Below are positions 10,473 through 20,332 of a stretch of DNA of 64,000 nucleotides, piece after piece. The stretch comes from Pseudophaeobacter flagellatus (lineage in GTDB: Bacteria > Pseudomonadota > Alphaproteobacteria > Rhodobacterales > Rhodobacteraceae). The translations under genes were made by a program, and so were the position numbers. The DNA lies in the NCBI RefSeq assembly GCF_021228235.1, contig NZ_JAJQRG010000002.1:124001-188000 (forward strand). Reading direction: 5' to 3'. Positions within the stretch are counted from its first letter, which is position 1. Every line of letters starts with the position of its first letter. The notes beneath the pieces were generated by a model, which was given only the letters and a program-made list of their open reading frames with translations, had not been told where the DNA came from and did no database searches.

Positions 10473-12971
10473 TTAATCCAGGCTACGTTCAACTTCCTGG
10501 CGTTCAAAGATCTCGATGACGTCGCCTGCGCGCACATCTTCGTAATTTTCAAAGGCCATGCCGCATTCCTGACCAGACTGCACTTCGGCAACCTCGTCCT
10601 TGAACCGCTTCAGGGTCTTCAGCGTGCCTTCGTGGATAACCACGTTGTCACGCAGCAGGCGCACACCAGCAGACCGGCGAGCAACACCTTCAGTAACCAA
10701 ACACCCGGCAACCTTGCCAACGTTGGACACCTTGAAGACATCCTTGATCTGCGCGTAGCCGATAAAGGTTTCTTTGATCTCGGCGCTGAGCAGGCCGGAA
10801 GCAGCCTTTTTCACATCGTCGACCAGATCGTAGATCACCGAATAATACCGGATCTCAACGCCCTTTTGGTTGGCCGTGTTCCGGGCCGAGGTATTGGCCC
10901 GCACGTTAAAGCCCATGACCGGCGCGCCGGAAGCTTCGGCCAAGCCGATATCGGTTTCGGTGATGGCGCCTACACCAGAGTGCAGCACCCGGACGCGGAC
11001 TTCGTCGTTGCCGATTTTTTCCATCGCCTGAACGATGGCTTCGGCAGAGCCCTGCACGTCAGCTTTGACCAAGATCGGCAGCTCAGAGACGGTTTCGTCA
11101 TCTTTCGCTTTCTGCATCAGCTGTTCCAGGGTTGTCGCAGCGCCGGCAGCGGCGCGCTTATCCTTGGCAGCCTGAGCACGATATTCAGCAATCTCGCGCG
11201 CTTGGGCTTCGGTTTCGGTCACGTTCAACACGTCGCCTGCTTCAGGTGTGCCGTTCAGGCCAAGGACCTCAACAGGGACCGAAGGGCCGGCTTCTTGCAC
11301 GCGCTCGCCCTTGTCGTTGATCAGCGCACGGACCTTACCGTATTGCTCACCGACAACAAAGATATCGCCCTGACGCAGGGTGCCGTTCTGAACCAGAACA
11401 GTGGCAACGGGGCCACGGCCCACATCCAGCTGCGCTTCGATCACGGCGCCCTGGGCGGCACGATCCGGGTTGGCCTTCAGTTCCAGGATTTCAGACTGCA
11501 GCGCAATGGCTTCCAGCAGTTGGTCCAGACCCTGGCCAGTATGGGCCGAAACCTCGACGTCCTGCACGTCGCCAGACATCGCTTCGACGATGACTTCGTG
11601 CTGCAGCAGATCGGTGCGAACCTTCATGGGGTCAGCAGCCGGTTTGTCGCATTTGTTGATCGCAACGATCATCGGAACCTCGGCCGCCTTGGCATGCGCG
11701 ATGGCTTCGACGGTCTGCGGCATCACCGCGTCATCCGCCGCCACAACCAGAACCACGATATCCGTGACCTGTGCACCGCGCGAACGCATCGAAGTAAAGG
11801 CCGCGTGGCCAGGGGTGTCGAGGAAGCTCAGCACCGCGCCACTTTCGGTAGTGACCTGATAGGCCCCGATGTGCTGGGTAATACCGCCGGCTTCACCGGC
11901 CACAACGCGGGCGTTGCGGATGGCATCCAAGATCGAGGTCTTGCCGTGGTCAACATGGCCCATGATGGTGATCACAGGTGGACGTGACTGCAGGTCTTCG
12001 ACCTTGTCTTGTACTTCGTTGATCACGTCTTCGACGTCAGACGCCGAGACACGCACCACTTTGTGGCCGAATTCTTCGATGATCAGTTCCGCAGTATCAG
12101 CATCGATGGTCTGATTCTGTGTCACCATCATGCCCATGTTCATCAGCGATTTAACAACCGCGCCAACACGTTCGGACATCCGGTTTGCCAGCTCGGAAAC
12201 CATAATGGCTTCGGGCAGCTGCACTTCGCGCAGAACCTTTTCGCGCTCGACCGTGCCCATGGCTTTTTGCCGGGCGCGCTCTTGTTTGCGCTTCATCGAG
12301 GCCATGGAGCGGTGACGGTTGCCCGCGCCGCCGGTGGCCTGACCCAGTGTCAGCTTGCCGGAACGACGGCTATCATCGCCGGTCCGTCCCTTGTTGCTGC
12401 GACCACGCTCTTCGCGTTCACGATCAGATTTGCGCGGGGTCTGGGCAGGTGCCGGTTTAGAGGCGGCTGCACGAGGGGCAGCAGCTTCGGACGGTGCAGC
12501 AGCCTTGCTAGCGGCAGCGGGCTCGGCAGAGCGCTTGGCTGCCTCTGCGGCTTCACGCTTCTTGCGCTCTTCATCTTCGGCCTTTTGACGGGCGCGATCT
12601 TCGGCTTCGCGCTGCTCGCGTTCCTTGGCCTCGGCCTCGGCCCGGCGGCGGGCGCGGTCTTCTTCGCGGGCCTTCTCTTCAGCGGCACGATTGGCCGCGT
12701 CTTCGACTTCGCGCGCCTTGGCAGCCTGCAACGCCTTCAGGCGGCGGCTCATCTCTGCATCGGTAATACCAGCTGGCCGACGGGATCCGTCGGTTGCAGG
12801 CGCGGCATTGCCGCCCTTGTTGCCACCCGGCTTTGGCACCACAACGCGTTTGCGCTTGGTTTCCACCACGACATTCTTGGTCCGCCCGTGGCTAAAGCTC
12901 TGTTTTACATTCCCAGGCCGGGAACCGCCGCCACGCAGACCCAAGGTCTTTTTGCCGTCACTATCGCTCAT
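10473..12971 (-). CDS. infB: Translation initiation factor IF-2
   Basis: An 832-residue GTPase that brings initiator tRNA to the ribosome. A basic N-terminal segment is followed by a long highly charged Glu/Arg/Ala region (about 85-220), an IF2_N domain, the G domain ([23 protein letters not shown]) and C-terminal beta-barrel and tRNA-binding domains. The start at 12971 is 8 bases after the ylxR stop, with AAGGA overlapping the end of that gene. Last gene of rimP-nusA-ylxR-infB. A long open frame on the opposite strand is only a composition shadow. Confidence 0.98.
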   Translation of the reverse strand: MSDSDGKKTLGLRGGGSRPGNVKQSFSHGRTKNVVVETKRKRVVVPKPGGNKGGNAAPATDGSRRPAGITDAEMSRRLKALQAAKAREVEDAANRAAEEKAREEDRARRRAEAEAKEREQREAEDRARQKAEDEERKKREAAEAAKRSAEPAAASKAAAPSEAAAPRAAASKPAPAQTPRKSDREREERGRSNKGRTGDDSRRSGKLTLGQATGGAGNRHRSMASMKRKQERARQKAMGTVEREKVLREVQLPEAIMVSELANRMSERVGAVVKSLMNMGMMVTQNQTIDADTAELIIEEFGHKVVRVSASDVEDVINEVQDKVEDLQSRPPVITIMGHVDHGKTSILDAIRNARVVAGEAGGITQHIGAYQVTTESGAVLSFLDTPGHAAFTSMRSRGAQVTDIVVLVVAADDAVMPQTVEAIAHAKAAEVPMIVAINKCDKPAADPMKVRTDLLQHEVIVEAMSGDVQDVEVSAHTGQGLDQLLEAIALQSEILELKANPDRAAQGAVIEAQLDVGRGPVATVLVQNGTLRQGDIFVVGEQYGKVRALINDKGERVQEAGPSVPVEVLGLNGTPEAGDVLNVTETEAQAREIAEYRAQAAKDKRAAAGAATTLEQLMQKAKDDETVSELPILVKADVQGSAEAIVQAMEKIGNDEVRVRVLHSGVGAITETDIGLAEASGAPVMGFNVRANTSARNTANQKGVEIRYYSVIYDLVDDVKKAASGLLSAEIKETFIGYAQIKDVFKVSNVGKVAGCLVTEGVARRSAGVRLLRDNVVIHEGTLKTLKRFKDEVAEVQSGQECGMAFENYEDVRAGDVIEIFERQEVERSLD

Positions 12972-12979
12972 AAAGCTCT

Positions 12980-13600
12980 TTATCCTTCTGTGCGGCCGTT
13001 GCCGCCCACCATTTCGCGCAAACCCTGCAATCGTTGCGCCTCGTCTACAACACGTTTGCTGAGTCCACCAGAGGCGAGCGCCGCATGTATCACAGTTTGA
13101 CGCCCAAATGCCATCCCCAGCTCGTCAGCCGTTAGGCACCCGATGAATTTTCCCCGATGCGGGGTACTCAATTTTGATTTGCCACGCCCTGATCCATCAC
13201 TTGCTTGAATCAGGACCGTGGCTTGTTCTTTACCCAGCCAATCCTTGACTTTTTCATAGCCACCAACGGCCTGGCCCGATTTGCGTGCCAGGCTCAGCAG
13301 CTCCACCAGGCGGCGCAGCGTCTGCCGCTCCACCTCATCGGGCAAATCCTCTGGCAATGTCACCGGCGCTTTGAAACCACGGGCAAAGAGTTTTTTCTTT
13401 ACCGCCAGCTCCAGCGCTTCGCGGCTGGCTGTCACATAAACCCCACGCCCCGGCAATTTGCCAAAGACATCGGGCACAACCTGCGACTCAGGCCCCATCA
13501 CAAAGCGGAGCAGGCCCTGCTTGGGCTCTGACTCGCCGGTCGCAATACATTTGCGTTCCGGCCCATCTTCGTGATTTTTACTGGCGCCTGCGCGACCCAT
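12980..13600 (-). CDS. YlxR/L7Ae-type RNA-binding protein
   Basis: A 206-residue protein with two domains. Residues about 12-95 form a YlxR (DUF448) domain with RKCIATGE and PGRGVYV. Residues about 100-185 resemble the L7Ae/L30e RNA-binding fold ([18 protein letters not shown]). This double architecture in the nusA-infB operon is common in alphaproteobacteria. YlxR proteins bind RNA, and one has been linked to RNase P in Bacillus; the role here is inferred. AGGAGAG precedes the ATG at 13600. It lies 29 bases after nusA and 8 before infB. Confidence 0.9.
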   Translation of the reverse strand: MGRAGASKNHEDGPERKCIATGESEPKQGLLRFVMGPESQVVPDVFGKLPGRGVYVTASREALELAVKKKLFARGFKAPVTLPEDLPDEVERQTLRRLVELLSLARKSGQAVGGYEKVKDWLGKEQATVLIQASDGSGRGKSKLSTPHRGKFIGCLTADELGMAFGRQTVIHAALASGGLSKRVVDEAQRLQGLREMVGGNGRTEG

Positions 13601-13629
13601 ACCGTTCTCTCCTGTTCGAAACCCGAGGC

Positions 13630-15246
13630 TTAAGCCTCAGCTTCCTCTTCAATGCTGTCTTCTGCATTATCGCTATTGCCAAGCAGATCATCAGGATCCA
13701 CCCAGCCCAGCATGACCCGTGCGGTCATCACCAGGTTCTGTGCCTCTTCCAGGCTCATGCCAAAGGGCTCCAGAATACCGTCGTCCTTGATCCGCTCGCC
13801 GTTGTCATTGGTCCAGCCACCGGCCAGTTCCCAATCTGCACAGGTTGCAAAATCTTCCAGTGTCTTGATATCGTCCTTGGCCAGGGCTTCGATCATCGGA
13901 GGGGTCAGACCCTCAAACAGGATCAGGCTGTCCTCGGCGCCCAACTCGCGGGCAGCATCAATCGCGGCCTTTGCCTTGGCTTCCAGGTGGTCGCGGGCAC
14001 GGGCCTGCAATTCAGAGGCCGTGGCCTCGTCCACACCGTCAATCACCAAGAGCTCTTCCTGCTCGACATAGGCAACCTCTTCAAGGTTGGTAAAACCTTC
14101 CGAAACCAGCAGCTGGGCAAAGAATTCGTCCAGATCCAGAGTTTCCATAAAGAGACCGGTGCGCGCTTCGAATTCCTTCTGGCGGCGGGCCGATTCTTCT
14201 TCTTCGGTCATAATGTCGATATCAAGCCCAGTCAGCTGCGAGGCCAGGCGCACGTTCTGACCACGGCGACCAATCGCCAGGCTCAGCTGCTCTTCCGGCA
14301 CGACAACTTCGATCTTGCCGGCTTCTTCGTCCAGAACCACCTTAGACACTTCGGCGGGCTGCAGCGCGTTCACCAGGAAGGTAGGCTGATCATCGTTCCA
14401 TGGAATGATGTCGATCTTTTCGCCCTGCAATTCATTCACAACAGCCTGAACCCGGCTGCCGCGCATACCCACGCAGGCACCAACCGGATCAATCGAGCCG
14501 TCGTTGGAAATCACGGCAATCTTGGCGCGCGAACCGGGGTCGCGGGCAACCGCCTTGATCTGGATGATACCGTCATAGATTTCGGGCACTTCCATCTTGA
14601 ACAGTTCGGCCATGAATTCTGGCGCAGTCCGCGACAGGAAGATCTGCGGGCCACGGGGTTCGCGGCGCACGTCCTTGATGTAGCAGCGGATACGATCATT
14701 GGGGCGATAGCTTTCGCGGCCAATTTTTTCATTGCGACGCAGGATACCTTCGCCCGCGCCCACATCAACGATGACATTGCCATATTCTTCGCGTTTGACC
14801 AGCGCGTTGATGATGGTGCCTGCGCGATCCTTGAACTCTTCGAACTGGCGATCACGTTCTGCTTCGCGCACCCGTTGCAGGATAACCTGCTTGGCCGATT
14901 GCGCCGCGATTCGGCCCATTTCGACCGGGGGCACTTCTTCGACGAAGGTATCACCGACTTTGGGGTCAGCCATATATTGCTTGGCCTGCTCGACGGTGAA
15001 TTCCGCCTGGTAATTTTCCAGCGCGTCATCCTCGACAACCGAACGCACGCGCGTAAAGGTCGCCTTGCCGGTCTTGCGGTCAATCGACACGCGGATGTCC
15101 ATCTCGCTGCCATAGCGGCTCTTGGCCGCCCGGGCGAGACTTTCTTCCATCGCATCAACCACCAGGCCGGGGTCGATCATCTTTTCGCGCGCCACAGCTT
15201 CGGCAGTTTGCAACAGCTCAAGCTGGTTTGCAGAGGTGATAGCCAT
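13630..15246 (-). CDS. nusA: Transcription termination/antitermination factor NusA
   Basis: A 538-residue RNA polymerase partner. The N-terminal polymerase-binding domain (1-125) is followed by S1 (VDVGAGEGILRRNEKIGRES region), two KH domains (VGACVGMRGSRVQAVVNEL and LSLAIGRRGQNVRLASQL) and C-terminal acidic helix-hairpin repeats. Its ATG overlaps the rimP stop by one base (TAATG), with GGGGAG inside rimP, so translation is coupled. An acidic tail (NSDNAEDSIEEEAEA) ends the protein. NusA may act on the hairpin upstream of rimP. Confidence 0.98.
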   Translation of the reverse strand: MAITSANQLELLQTAEAVAREKMIDPGLVVDAMEESLARAAKSRYGSEMDIRVSIDRKTGKATFTRVRSVVEDDALENYQAEFTVEQAKQYMADPKVGDTFVEEVPPVEMGRIAAQSAKQVILQRVREAERDRQFEEFKDRAGTIINALVKREEYGNVIVDVGAGEGILRRNEKIGRESYRPNDRIRCYIKDVRREPRGPQIFLSRTAPEFMAELFKMEVPEIYDGIIQIKAVARDPGSRAKIAVISNDGSIDPVGACVGMRGSRVQAVVNELQGEKIDIIPWNDDQPTFLVNALQPAEVSKVVLDEEAGKIEVVVPEEQLSLAIGRRGQNVRLASQLTGLDIDIMTEEEESARRQKEFEARTGLFMETLDLDEFFAQLLVSEGFTNLEEVAYVEQEELLVIDGVDEATASELQARARDHLEAKAKAAIDAARELGAEDSLILFEGLTPPMIEALAKDDIKTLEDFATCADWELAGGWTNDNGERIKDDGILEPFGMSLEEAQNLVMTARVMLGWVDPDDLLGNSDNAEDSIEEEAEA

Positions 15247-15836
15247 TACTTATTCTCCCCTTCGGGCTCTTCGGCCTCGATCTCGTCAAATGCGTCTTCG
15301 TTCAAGGTGCCGGCCGCTTTGCGCTGACGCAGCATTTCCGTGATCAGATCATCGGTCAAAACCAGCTTGGCATCAGACAGCCAGTCAAATTTCAGACCAA
15401 TGGTAACAGTTTCGCCCTGATCATCGATATTGATCAGAACTTCATTATCTTCGGTGCCGGCCAGTTCGCCCTTGAAGCGACGACGGCCCCCGACCAGCTC
15501 ATCTGTTTCCAGCTTCGCCTCGTAGCCTTCGAACATGTCAAAGTCCTTCAGCCGGGTCAGCGGTCTGTCGATACCGGGGCTTGATACTTCCAAAGTATAA
15601 GCATCCAGAATCGGGTCTTCAACATCCAGCGAGGCACTGACTGCGGTGGAAATTGCCGCGCAATCATCCACCTCGATGCCGCCGTCTGGCTTGTCGGCCA
15701 TGATCTGCAGCGTGGTGGTTTTGCCGGACATCAGGCGAATGCGAACCAGCTCATAACCAAGATCCTCGATCACAGGGATGAGGATTTCGGCCAATCGGCG
15801 GTCAATCGCAGCTTTGGCAATAAGGTCGTTGGTCAT
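15246..15836 (-). CDS. rimP: Ribosome maturation factor RimP
   Basis: A 196-residue factor for 30S subunit maturation. Typical elements are [14 protein letters not shown], the [15 protein letters not shown] segment, [14 protein letters not shown] (the family signature) and a C-terminal SH3-like domain. The ATG at 15836 is preceded by GGGAAG and gives the usual length; an upstream in-frame ATG at 15902 would add 22 residues, lacks family support and abuts the terminator. First gene of the rimP-nusA-ylxR-infB operon. The classical metY tRNA gene found before rimP in E. coli is absent here. Confidence 0.95.
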   Translation of the reverse strand: MTNDLIAKAAIDRRLAEILIPVIEDLGYELVRIRLMSGKTTTLQIMADKPDGGIEVDDCAAISTAVSASLDVEDPILDAYTLEVSSPGIDRPLTRLKDFDMFEGYEAKLETDELVGGRRRFKGELAGTEDNEVLINIDDQGETVTIGLKFDWLSDAKLVLTDDLITEMLRQRKAAGTLNEDAFDEIEAEEPEGENK

Positions 15837-15901
15837 TTGACTTCCCACAATCGGGTTGGCCACAATCAGGTTGGGCGGTGGATTCGGCATCCCGAAGGAC
15901 A

Positions 15902-15925
15902 CAAAAAAACGGGCGCGCGGCCCGT
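15902..15925 (-). terminator. Terminator or attenuator hairpin in front of rimP
   Basis: On the minus strand ACGGGC pairs with GCCCGT around a 5-base GC-rich loop, followed by seven T. It ends transcripts coming from pip and the solute-binding gene, or may attenuate a rimP operon transcript started upstream. It begins 3 bases after the stop of a 17-codon frame with its own ribosome site. Confidence 0.8.
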
Positions 15926-15928
15926 TGA

Positions 15929-15982
15929 CTAATCCGGTGGTGTCTTGAACCAGAGCTCAACACGCCGCTGTTGAATTGCCAT
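15929..15982 (-). CDS. Candidate 17-residue leader peptide or micro-ORF
   Basis: ATG at 15982 with AAGAGG 5 bases upstream encodes [17 protein letters not shown] and stops 3 bases before the terminator stem. The position, a translatable short frame immediately in front of a T-tailed hairpin and a ribosome operon, resembles a leader or attenuator. There is no codon run pointing to one amino acid (QQRR is the only hint). It could also be chance; conservation across relatives would decide. Confidence 0.35.
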   Translation of the reverse strand: MAIQQRRVELWFKTPPD

Positions 15983-16053
15983 ATACGCCTCTTGTTTCGA
16001 ATCTGCAAGCCTTCAGTTGCGCGCGGCCCGTTACCGGCCAATCTTCACCAAAG

Positions 16054-16899
16054 TCATAGCCGCCACCAGCGTTCACCAATCCGCCCGTCGTCCAGGGCGT
16101 TATGCTGGGCCACCACCCGCGGAATGCCAACATCAGAGCGGGTGGCCAAGGCCATGTCCTCGGCCGAGGGGTGATACAGAAAACCGCCCCGCGCCAACAA
16201 TGCCTCTGGCTGCGGCAGGGCCGCCACATCAACGAAACCATCACGCAGGGCCTCGGCCCGCACTGCCGGGTCAGAGATAACAATCACCTCCAGGCTGTCG
16301 ACCCAGCCGGCCTGCCCCTCTTTGTAATGGGTTGCCACTTTGGTGGCCCGAAAATGCCGCCCCTCCTGGGCGCGGTCCACCTGATAGCAGCCTGTGCCGA
16401 TCAGCTGTGCCAACGGCAGATCGACTGCACCCTGCGGCGCAATTGCATAGCCCGCCCCCGCCAGCAGATAGGGCAGGTGCGGATTGGGATGGGACAGATG
16501 GAATTCAACCTGATGCGCCCCCAGTGCAACCACCGACAGCTGTTCAACACCCGGCACGACCAGACCCGCCAGCGAGGCCACAACATCTGCCGCCTGCAAG
16601 AGGCTGCCATCATGGAAGACAACATCCTGGCGCAGATCAAACTGCCAGATCCGGGCGTCAGACCGGCTGTGCCAGCTGTTTGCCAGTTCAGCCCGCAACA
16701 GCCCATCCGGGGCAATTTCGGTCAGACAGTCCAGCACCGCGCCACGCGCCACCAGATCCAGCAGCCCACCATCGCGCGGCAGCGCTAGACGCAAGACCCC
16801 ACCCGACCGCGGCGAAGCAGCCAAAGAGGTTCCGGTCGCAGCCAACAGGGCTGCGGCAGCACCAGAGGTAAACAGCGCGCGGCGGTCGATACGGGTCAA
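16054..16899 (-). CDS. Short Tat-exported SBP_bac_5-like solute-binding protein
   Basis: About 281 residues. Start TTG at 16899 overlaps the pip stop (TTGA) and gives a twin-arginine-type signal (TRIDRRALFTSGAAAALLAA). The rest resembles the N-lobe of peptide/nickel ABC solute-binding proteins (RIWQFDLRQDVVFHDGSLLQAADVVASL, GTGCYQVD). Family members are usually about 500 residues; this one ends after DDGRIGERWWRL, a motif normally found in mid-protein, so it is either a natural short form or C-terminally truncated. No permease or ATPase genes are adjacent. Coupling to proline iminopeptidase suggests peptide handling. The TTG start is an inference from the overlap and signal. Confidence 0.7.
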   Translation of the reverse strand: MTRIDRRALFTSGAAAALLAATGTSLAASPRSGGVLRLALPRDGGLLDLVARGAVLDCLTEIAPDGLLRAELANSWHSRSDARIWQFDLRQDVVFHDGSLLQAADVVASLAGLVVPGVEQLSVVALGAHQVEFHLSHPNPHLPYLLAGAGYAIAPQGAVDLPLAQLIGTGCYQVDRAQEGRHFRATKVATHYKEGQAGWVDSLEVIVISDPAVRAEALRDGFVDVAALPQPEALLARGGFLYHPSAEDMALATRSDVGIPRVVAQHNALDDGRIGERWWRL

Positions 16900-17876
16900 G
16901 GCAACAGTTCCTTGGCAATACGGTTCATGGCCAGCACCAGCTCTGCGCTGATTCCCGGCTCTGACAAAGCATGCCCCGCATTGCGCACCATGATCAATTC
17001 GGCATTTGGCCACAGCTCTGATAGTTTCCAGGCCGAGGCAGGCGGGCAGATCATGTCATAGCGCCCCTGCACGATGACGCCCGGAATATGTGAAATCCGG
17101 CCGATATTGGCCAGGATCTGCCCATCAAAATCGAGAAAGCCGCCATGGGTGAAATAGTGATTCTCCAGCCGGGCAAAGGCACGGGCGTAATCGCCGGGAC
17201 CCTCGACCGAGGTGCCATTGGAATGGATCGAGGCCAGGGCATTTTCCCAGGCGGACCAGCTGCGGCCCAGGCGGGTTTCTTCCGCCTTGTCGCCCGAAAA
17301 CAGCCGGGCATTATAGGCGGCGATCATATCGTCGCGCTCTGACTGCGGGATCGGAGCAACAAATTTGGCCCAGGGTTCCGGCCAAAACCGCCCAGCACCG
17401 CCACCGTAAAACCAGTTCAGCTCGCTCTTGGTCATCAAAAAGACGCCACGCAGCACGATCTGCATCACCCGCTCTGGATGGGTCTGGGCATAGATCAGCG
17501 ACAGCGTCGCCCCCCAGCTGCCGCCAAAGACCACCCAGTGTTCTATCTCTAGCTGGCGGCGGATGATTTCCATGTCGGCAACCAGATGCCAGGTGGTATT
17601 ATCTTCACAAGAAGCATGCGGCTGCGAGCGGCCACAGCCGCGTTGGTCAAACAGGATGATGCGATAGATTTTGGGGTCAAAATAGCGCCGCATTGCCGGG
17701 CTGCTGCCGCCCCCCGGCCCACCGTGACAAACCACCACAGGGATGCCACGTGGATTACCAGATTGCTCAACATATATCTTGTGTCCCTGCCCCACCTCGA
17801 TCATCCGCTGATCGAAACTGTCGAGCGGGGGGTAAAGATAGTGCACAGCGCGCTTTTGATCCGTGTGTTTGTCCAT
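16896..17876 (-). CDS. pip: Proline iminopeptidase
   Basis: A 326-residue alpha/beta hydrolase (peptidase family S33) that removes N-terminal proline from peptides in the cytoplasm. HGGPGGG forms the oxyanion hole, GGSWGATLSL carries the nucleophile Ser, and Asp (GRYDMICPP) and His (NAGHALSE) complete the triad. The ATG at 17876 is the family-like start (MDKHTDQKRAVHYLYPP); an in-frame ATG 21 bases upstream is possible. It is divergent from ubiG and overlaps the solute-binding gene by 4 bases. Confidence 0.93.
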   Translation of the reverse strand: MDKHTDQKRAVHYLYPPLDSFDQRMIEVGQGHKIYVEQSGNPRGIPVVVCHGGPGGGSSPAMRRYFDPKIYRIILFDQRGCGRSQPHASCEDNTTWHLVADMEIIRRQLEIEHWVVFGGSWGATLSLIYAQTHPERVMQIVLRGVFLMTKSELNWFYGGGAGRFWPEPWAKFVAPIPQSERDDMIAAYNARLFSGDKAEETRLGRSWSAWENALASIHSNGTSVEGPGDYARAFARLENHYFTHGGFLDFDGQILANIGRISHIPGVIVQGRYDMICPPASAWKLSELWPNAELIMVRNAGHALSEPGISAELVLAMNRIAKELLP

Positions 17877-17926
17877 TACTGACCTAGATGACATCATAGC
17901 CTACAAAAGAACATACGGAGACAGGA

Positions 17927-18673
17927 ATGCAAGCGCCTCAATCCACGGTCGACCCGGCAGAAATCGCAAAATTCGAGGCCATGGCCGCTGAATGGTGGGA
18001 TCCCAATGGCAAATTCAAGCCGTTGCACATGCTCAATCCCTGCCGTCTGGACTATATCACCGGTCAGATCGCCGCCGAGTTTGATCGGGATCTGACCCAA
18101 CCAGAGCCCTTCGCAGGGCTGCACTTGCTGGATATCGGCTGCGGTGGCGGACTGTTGTGTGAACCCATGGCGCGGCTTGGCGCCGAAGTCACCGGCGCCG
18201 ATGCCGCAGCTGGCAACCTGCCGGTGGCGCGGCTTCATGCCGAACAGACCGGGCTGCAGATTGATTACCGCCATACCACCGCCGAAGACATGGCTGCGGC
18301 TGGCGAACAGTTCGACGTGGTGCTGAACATGGAGGTGGTGGAACATGTCGCCGATCCGCTCAGCTATCTGACCGCAACGCAACAACTGTTGAAACCCGGC
18401 GGGTTGGAAATCTGCTCCACAATCAATCGCAACCCCAAAAGCTATGCCATGGCAATCTTTGGCGCCGAGGTGGTGATGCGCTGGCTGCCGCGCGGCACCC
18501 ATGAATGGCATAAATTCATCACCCCCGATGAATTGGTCGATCTGTTGCAGCAGGCCGGACTGACCCCGGTAGATCGCAAGGGGTTTGTCTTTAACCCGCT
18601 CAGCTGGAACTGGTCGATTTCCGACCGTGATCTTTCGGTCAACTACGTTACCGCCAGCATCAAAAAGGCATAG
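17927..18673 (+). CDS. ubiG: Ubiquinone biosynthesis O-methyltransferase UbiG
   Basis: A 248-residue SAM-dependent enzyme performing both O-methylations of the ubiquinone ring. N-terminal [21 protein letters not shown] is a UbiG signature. SAM motif I is [11 protein letters not shown], followed by GADAA, and [14 protein letters not shown] contains the post-I region. The C-terminal [13 protein letters not shown] matches the membrane-interacting insert. GGAGACAGGA precedes the ATG. A strong terminator follows, so it is probably monocistronic. Confidence 0.97.
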   Translation: MQAPQSTVDPAEIAKFEAMAAEWWDPNGKFKPLHMLNPCRLDYITGQIAAEFDRDLTQPEPFAGLHLLDIGCGGGLLCEPMARLGAEVTGADAAAGNLPVARLHAEQTGLQIDYRHTTAEDMAAAGEQFDVVLNMEVVEHVADPLSYLTATQQLLKPGGLEICSTINRNPKSYAMAIFGAEVVMRWLPRGTHEWHKFITPDELVDLLQQAGLTPVDRKGFVFNPLSWNWSISDRDLSVNYVTASIKKA

Positions 18674-18721
18674 CCTGCACTGGGTTTCGCCCAGCGCTTA
18701 TGATGCGATGCAACTCGAGGT

Positions 18722-18761
18722 GTGCCCCTCCTATCCTTTTGGATAGGAGGGTTGCACTTTT
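18722..18761 (+). terminator. Terminator of ubiG
   Basis: CCCTCCTATCC pairs perfectly with GGATAGGAGGG around TTTT; a GTGC/GCAC outer stem extends it after a 2-base bulge and TTTTGC follows. It begins about 50 bases after the stop. Confidence 0.75.
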
Positions 18762-19028
18762 GCGGCCTTGGGCTTGGGGCTCAAAGCCTATAGGCCACTT
18801 CAAATACAGCTTTTGCGCCTGTTTTTGCGCCTGTGTCCACAGGCCGCGACACACCCGTTTGACCCTCCAGGGCTTGGCCCTGATTCTGCCACCACTCACA
18901 CCTCGACAGAGGATTCAAACGGAGCAAGGGATGCCCAATTACGGGCATCCCTTACATTTCACCTACAGAATTATCACAGAGCAATATCAGAAGGCCCAAG
19001 GTCATTTGGGCTGCAATCTGGGGCTGCG
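18762..19028. other. Non-coding gap with two further hairpins
   Basis: Between the ubiG terminator and the convergent marR gene. A perfect 11-bp stem AAGGGATGCCC/GGGCATCCCTT lies at 18926-18953 and a 6-bp stem GCCCAA/TTGGGC at 18994-19011. Either could end the marR transcript on the minus strand, though T tracts are poor. No gene is visible. Confidence 0.5.
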
Positions 19029-19469
19029 TCAGGCGGTGGTTTCCAGCTTTGCGCGCAGTTCACGTAGAATTGGCAGGGTTGCCCGGACGCGTTCACCGCC
19101 CAGATCGCTAACCACTTCAGAAATCAGCGGCACGATGCTGGCCAGCGCAGCATCACGGGCCTGTCGCCCCGCCGGGCTGATCGCCACCATCTTGCGCCGG
19201 GCATCGTCCCAGTCCGGGCGGATATGCACATAGCCGGCAACTTCCAGCTTGTTCAGCGTGTTGGTCATCGCGCCGCGCGTCACATGAAAGGCCTTGGCCA
19301 GTTGCGCAGGAGAACGCTCAACCCCTGTCCGTGCCAGGTGATTGAGCACAGAAAAATGTGACAGTTCCATCCCCTTAGGCAGGGCTTTGCCCAGACGGGC
19401 CCGCGCCAGTTGGTCCGCCATCAGGATCTCGCTGAACAGCGACACCGCCAAGGAGTGGGTTTCTTCCAT
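19029..19469 (-). CDS. MarR family transcriptional regulator
   Basis: A 146-residue winged-helix regulator. The helix-turn-helix lies about residues 50-80 (RSPAQLAKAFHVTRGAMTNT, then LNKLEVAGYVHI) and the wing follows (RPDWDDARRKMVAISPAG). Dimer helices are at both ends. Its ATG overlaps the stop of the nitrilase-family gene by one base (TGATG), so it is translationally coupled to that enzyme and may regulate it or respond to its substrate. The ligand is unknown. Confidence 0.9.
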   Translation of the reverse strand: MEETHSLAVSLFSEILMADQLARARLGKALPKGMELSHFSVLNHLARTGVERSPAQLAKAFHVTRGAMTNTLNKLEVAGYVHIRPDWDDARRKMVAISPAGRQARDAALASIVPLISEVVSDLGGERVRATLPILRELRAKLETTA

Positions 19470-20302
19470 CAAGGACTGTCAAACTCTCGGTCATGGGTCA
19501 GGGCGGGGATGCGCCTGCGTGCTTGTGCCACTTTTTCGCGGTCAAGATCAACGTAGCTTATCCCCGGTTCGCGCCCCGCATCCGACAGGATTGCACCCCA
19601 GGGATCCACCACCAGCGAATGGCCATAAGTCTTGCGCTGCGCGCCCCGGCTGGTTTTGTGCAAGCCAGTCTGGGCGGCGGCCAGAACGTAGCAGCCGGTT
19701 TCGATGGCGCGGGCCTGTAGCAGGGCGTGCCAATGGGCTGCACCGGTCACGGGCGAAAAAGCTGCTGGCGCAATCAGGATCTCGGCCCCCGCCTTGGCCA
19801 GCGCCCGGTGCAGATGGGGAAAGCGCAGATCATAACAGATGGTCAGCCCCAGCGTGCCAAAAGGCGTCTTGGCGATTACCGCGCGATTGCCCGGCCGGTA
19901 GCCATCTGATTCGCGAAAAGTTTCTTCCGGGGTGACCGCCACATCAAACATATGGATCTTGTCATAGCGTGCCACCACCTCGCCCTGCGGCGAGATCAGG
20001 AACTGGCGATTGGCAAAACGGCCATCCGCATCGTCATTGGTCTTGACCCCGAAAGAACCCAGCGACAGCCAGATCCCATGCTTGGCGGCGCAGTCGCGCA
20101 GGGTGGCAAGGCTGGGGTCTTCGTCTTCCAGACAGAGCACCGACTGCTGATGCGCGCGGCTTAGCGAAACACAGTTGGAGACCTCTGGCGTCAACACGAA
20201 CCCTGCCCCATTGGCCGCTGCCTCGCCAATCAAGCGCTGCAACAGGGCCAGGTTTTCTGCCGGGCTATCGCTGGAGGTGATCTGCAACAGGGCGGCGCGC
20301 AT
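19469..20302 (-). CDS. Carbon-nitrogen hydrolase (Nit1/Nit2-like)
   Basis: A 277-residue nitrilase-superfamily amidase. The catalytic triad is visible: Glu in FVLTPEVSN, Lys in RYDKIHMFD, Cys in LTICYDLRFP. Together with the HMFDV segment this resembles Nit1-type deaminated-glutathione amidases, which repair a transaminase side product; other omega-amidases cannot be excluded. The ATG at 20302 follows AAGGGATATTTG. It lies 30 bases after grxC, which fits a glutathione link, and is followed by marR with a 1-base overlap. Confidence 0.9.
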   Translation of the reverse strand: MRAALLQITSSDSPAENLALLQRLIGEAAANGAGFVLTPEVSNCVSLSRAHQQSVLCLEDEDPSLATLRDCAAKHGIWLSLGSFGVKTNDDADGRFANRQFLISPQGEVVARYDKIHMFDVAVTPEETFRESDGYRPGNRAVIAKTPFGTLGLTICYDLRFPHLHRALAKAGAEILIAPAAFSPVTGAAHWHALLQARAIETGCYVLAAAQTGLHKTSRGAQRKTYGHSLVVDPWGAILSDAGREPGISYVDLDREKVAQARRRIPALTHDREFDSP

Positions 20303-20332
20303 CAAATATCCCTTCTGCTGCTTGGGTTTGCC

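Noticed and set aside
10632-11987. Long open frame (about 450 codons) opposite infB
   Set aside because: It mirrors the GC-rich codon pattern of infB, has low-complexity His/Arg/Asp content and no homology; the same applies to long frames opposite nusA, the tri-domain gene and maeB.
15837-16053. A metY-type tRNA gene upstream of rimP, as in E. coli
   Set aside because: No cloverleaf can be drawn; the GGTTCAAGAC stretch lacks a matching acceptor stem and CCA context.
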